The notes below the pieces were generated by a model. It was not told where the DNA came from and made no database searches. It saw only the letters and a list, made by a program, of their open reading frames with translations. From Bacteroides sp. OF04-15BH (lineage in GTDB: Bacteria > Bacteroidota > Bacteroidia > Bacteroidales > Bacteroidaceae): a DNA stretch of 31,019 nt. The DNA lies in the NCBI RefSeq assembly GCF_003477995.1, contig NZ_QUEM01000036.1, positions 1 to 31,019 on the forward strand, in the 5' to 3' direction. Below are positions 29,356 to 31,019 of this stretch, in pieces. Position 1 is the stretch's first letter, and every line of letters starts with the position of its first letter. The position numbers and the translations under genes were made by a program.

Positions 29356-29377
29356 TTTTTTGATTTAAGTCAAAAAA
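29356..29377. promoter_or_regulatory. FNR/CRP-like palindrome
   Basis: TTTTTTGA and TCAAAAAA flank TTTAAG in a 22-bp palindrome with one mismatched pair. The core TTGAT-TTAA-GTCAA differs in one base from the FNR site TTGAT-N4-ATCAA. It lies just after the stop codon of a Crp/Fnr-type regulator gene and about 40-44 bases upstream of the start predicted from TAACTTTG, the class II activator position. Confidence 0.5.
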
Positions 29378-29381
29378 TGAA

Positions 29382-29951
29382 TCAATATTCTGCTCGGATT
29401 CTGCTTAATGTGGAGGGTGACATACCCAGAAAAGAAGCAATGTGTCCTAGCTGAAGGCGATGACACACATCGGGAAATGTCTTCATAAACTTCTCATATC
29501 TTTCTTTTGCGGAGAGTGTGAGGCGGTCTATTCGGGTACACTGCAAGGCCAGGAGGCATTCCTGATGGACGACACGCCCCCAATTGGCCAGTTCTACATT
29601 TTGTTCATACAAATGGTTCAATACCTGTATGGGTATGGAATAGGCCCTTGTATTTTCCACAGTTTCTACAAATTCAAATCCGGCCTTGTTGTGATACAGA
29701 CAAAGCAAGCCGAAAGTAATGTCTCCCTCTCCCGAGAACCAGGTGGTGTGCTCCTGTCCGTTGATGATGCAATAAGAGCGGGTCAGCCCTTCTTCGATGA
29801 AATATACCTTGCGGTCTATGATCCCCGCCTGGATTACGGGATATTTGGGAGGGAAACGATGTTCGGTCAAGTGTCCGTATAATTCGGAAAGAGACTTGTC
29901 TGATACGGGATAATAGCCTTTGATTTTACGGCTTATATTTGTAAATTCCAT
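29382..29951 (-). CDS. Crp/Fnr-type transcription regulator
   Basis: 189 residues: a cyclic-nucleotide-binding-like beta roll (about 15-125, with KYPVIQAGIIDRKVYFIEEG and FSGEGDITFG), a dimer helix, and a short C-terminal helix-turn-helix ending LGHIASFLGMSPSTLSRIRA. The C terminus stops soon after the recognition helix, as is usual for small Bacteroidetes members. No four-cysteine FNR cluster motif is visible, so oxygen sensing by an Fe-S cluster is not supported. Ligand unknown. Upstream is a small exported protein gene (64 bases), downstream the acyltransferase gene with an FNR-like site, so control of the neighbour is plausible. Confidence 0.88.
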   Translation of the reverse strand: MEFTNISRKIKGYYPVSDKSLSELYGHLTEHRFPPKYPVIQAGIIDRKVYFIEEGLTRSYCIINGQEHTTWFSGEGDITFGLLCLYHNKAGFEFVETVENTRAYSIPIQVLNHLYEQNVELANWGRVVHQECLLALQCTRIDRLTLSAKERYEKFMKTFPDVCHRLQLGHIASFLGMSPSTLSRIRAEY

Positions 29952-30015
29952 GCATTTTCCATGCTTTTATGCTTTTGGGTCACACTTTTGTTTTGAAGTT
30001 GGCTGTCAGTACGGA

Positions 30016-30531
30016 CTATTGGATGAAAATCTCTTTCAGTTGGTACTGCGGGATGTCTGCCTGCATACGGATCAGTGTATAGCGGTCCTTGTTGTCGTAG
30101 ACTAAGGTATAGTCGCGGCTTCCTTTTTTATAGACCGATATCTTTCGGTCGCCTTTATTGATTTGCATCAGGACCTTATTGTCCGATCCTAGAATCTTTT
30201 CCCGGACAATTCCTTGTGCGCTTCGGCTTTCTACCCAAGAGTCTTTCTGTTCCTCCTCCAGTCTCTCTTCCTGAGCCTTTCTCAGTTTACGGATGGCTCT
30301 GCCTTTTGTGGCTGAAAGATACTCCAGAGAGTTTACGCGTCCCCAGAACAGACTGGAAAGATTGATGTCTGGATTATCAATGCTCTTCCAATCGGTATTG
30401 CGTATCATATCCTGTGTGTAATAGAAAGATTCAACGCCCGATACCTGAGACATCTTGTTATAAAGTTCACTCTGCGCCTGTGCGGTCAGTGAAGCAACCA
30501 GAGCGCAGACAAAAAATGCAATCTTTTTCAT
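30016..30531 (-). CDS. Small exported protein of unknown function
   Basis: 171 residues with a clear signal peptide, MKKIAFFVCALVASLTAQAQ. The mature part begins SELYNKMSQVSGVESFYYTQ, then has a charged helical stretch (AIRKLRKAQEERLEEEQKDS) and a beta-rich end with VYKKGSRDYTLVYDNKDRYT. The overall plan, with an early GVESFYYTQDM segment, resembles Bacteroidales DUF proteins of the DUF4252/DUF6108 kind, but I cannot confirm membership. A -7 element TATTTTTG (30568-30575, minus) with ATTG 20 bases further up lies just upstream. Confidence 0.82.
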   Translation of the reverse strand: MKKIAFFVCALVASLTAQAQSELYNKMSQVSGVESFYYTQDMIRNTDWKSIDNPDINLSSLFWGRVNSLEYLSATKGRAIRKLRKAQEERLEEEQKDSWVESRSAQGIVREKILGSDNKVLMQINKGDRKISVYKKGSRDYTLVYDNKDRYTLIRMQADIPQYQLKEIFIQ

Positions 30532-30567
30532 GATAGGTTTTAGTTTAGCTCGTTTGTTGTATATCTA

Positions 30568-30599
30568 CAAAAATAGAAAACATTCTTTTAATAAACAAT
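30568..30599 (-). promoter_or_regulatory. Probable promoter of the small exported protein gene
   Basis: Minus-strand ATTG (30596-30599), 20 bases, TATTTTTG (30568-30575): -7 is a full match and -33 is one base off. Confidence 0.5.
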
Positions 30600-30878
30600 G
30601 AATGGATATGTTTTTTGAAAACTCATTTTCTTGAAAAATGAGTAAAGTGAAGAGGTTGCTGTCAGAACAGATTTTGAGTTTTCTAGAGAATGAAAGATTA
30701 AAAAAAGTAAAACTTCCAACCATTTTTTTATCTTTGAGGATTTCCTTATACTTTTGATTTCTGTTTGCCAATTCCGGCTGTCGTAAGGTTTTCCGGATAG
30801 GCGCAGACTGTTATCGTCATTAGCTTTCGTTTGGATAGCCACGGAAAGCAGGTGATTGCTTTGTTTCTTGTAGTTCAT
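30588..30878 (-). CDS. Doubtful small ORF next to the right repeat array
   Basis: A 96-codon frame beginning MNYKKQSNHLLSVAIQTKAN. The first 45 or so residues have a protein-like mix, while the rest is low-quality, rich in Ser, Phe, Leu and Lys from AT-rich DNA, so only the front may ever have been coding. It starts 14 bases downstream (on its strand) of the repeat array at 30892-30951. It may be a decayed remnant of a repeated element. No family recognised. Confidence 0.25.
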   Translation of the reverse strand: MNYKKQSNHLLSVAIQTKANDDNSLRLSGKPYDSRNWQTEIKSIRKSSKIKKWLEVLLFLIFHSLENSKSVLTATSSLYSFFKKMSFQKTYPFIVY

Positions 30879-30891
30879 TTTTCATAATCGT

Positions 30892-30951
30892 CCTGTCGGT
30901 TATGAATTATTGTGCTGTCGGTAATAGATTACTGTCCCGTCAGTAAAATAT
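30892..30951. repeat. Array of palindromic units (right array)
   Basis: Two 22-base units, at 30892-30913 and 30914-30935, share the form NCTGTCGGTWAT-N2-ATTAYTGT or close to it. A third, CCCGTCAGTAAAATAT, starts at 30936, again after exactly 22 bases. The second carries the palindrome GTAATAGATTAC. The core and period match the left array at 458-530. No other gene is seen from 30952 to the right edge. Confidence 0.6.
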
Positions 30952-31019
30952 GGAAACACGGATAAAATAAAAGTTTAGATAACCCGTTGGCGGAATTAAT
31001 TTAGCGCATACTTAACCCT

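Noticed and set aside
29356..29377. Terminator of the Crp/Fnr gene
   Set aside because: The palindrome has no GC pairs beyond two and would form a very weak RNA hairpin; it fits an operator better.
30892..30951. CRISPR array
   Set aside because: Units are directly abutting, imperfect and palindromic, with no spacers and no cas genes.

Overview
The window looks like chromosomal DNA of a gut-type member of the Bacteroidales (Bacteroides, Phocaeicola or Prevotella-like). Four things point there. Several genes are preceded by the Bacteroidetes housekeeping promoter (TTTG, about 19 bases, TAnnTTTG). Shine-Dalgarno sequences are generally weak or absent. The respiratory operon has the Bacteroides-type nuo layout, with nuoC and nuoD fused and nuoE, F and G missing. 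Large secreted glycosidases with accessory domains are present. The exact genus cannot be fixed from the sequence alone.

Layout. Positions 1-198 are the tail of an unidentified acidic protein. Positions 199-1100 hold no convincing gene but are rich in structure: a hairpin, an array of small AT-rich palindromes, a cluster of DnaA-box-like 9-mers (origin-like), a sigma-54-like promoter followed by a structured RNA candidate with its own terminator, and a long inverted repeat. Positions 1103-6058 (minus) are a four-gene efflux operon in the order TolC-like channel, HlyD-like adaptor, ABC-2 permease, ABC-2 permease, with no ATPase gene. Positions 6226-7104 (minus) encode a membrane-anchored coiled-coil protein.

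Positions 7373-16427 are a carbohydrate block: a 1284-residue secreted GH31 enzyme with FN3, discoidin-like, dockerin-like and cohesin-like modules; methylglyoxal synthase (mgsA) on the opposite strand; and a 1437-residue GH2 beta-galactosidase with N-terminal ricin-like modules and a C-terminal tail resembling a type IX secretion sorting domain. Next come a polytopic membrane protein (16651-17523) and a small exported protein (17714-18115).

Positions 18211-28064 are the complete Bacteroides-type nuo operon, nuoA-B-CD-H-I-J-K-L-M-N, tightly packed with two overlapping gene pairs and closed by a strong terminator. The encoded complex has the quinone module and the membrane proton-pumping module but no NADH-oxidising module, so its electron donor is not shown here. 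NuoM lacks the TM7 pumping lysine.

Positions 28177-30531 (minus) hold an acyltransferase-3 membrane protein, a Crp/Fnr-type regulator and a small exported protein. An FNR-like palindrome sits between the regulator and the acyltransferase. The right edge (30540-31019) has a doubtful small ORF and a second array of palindromic repeats related to the one at 458-530.
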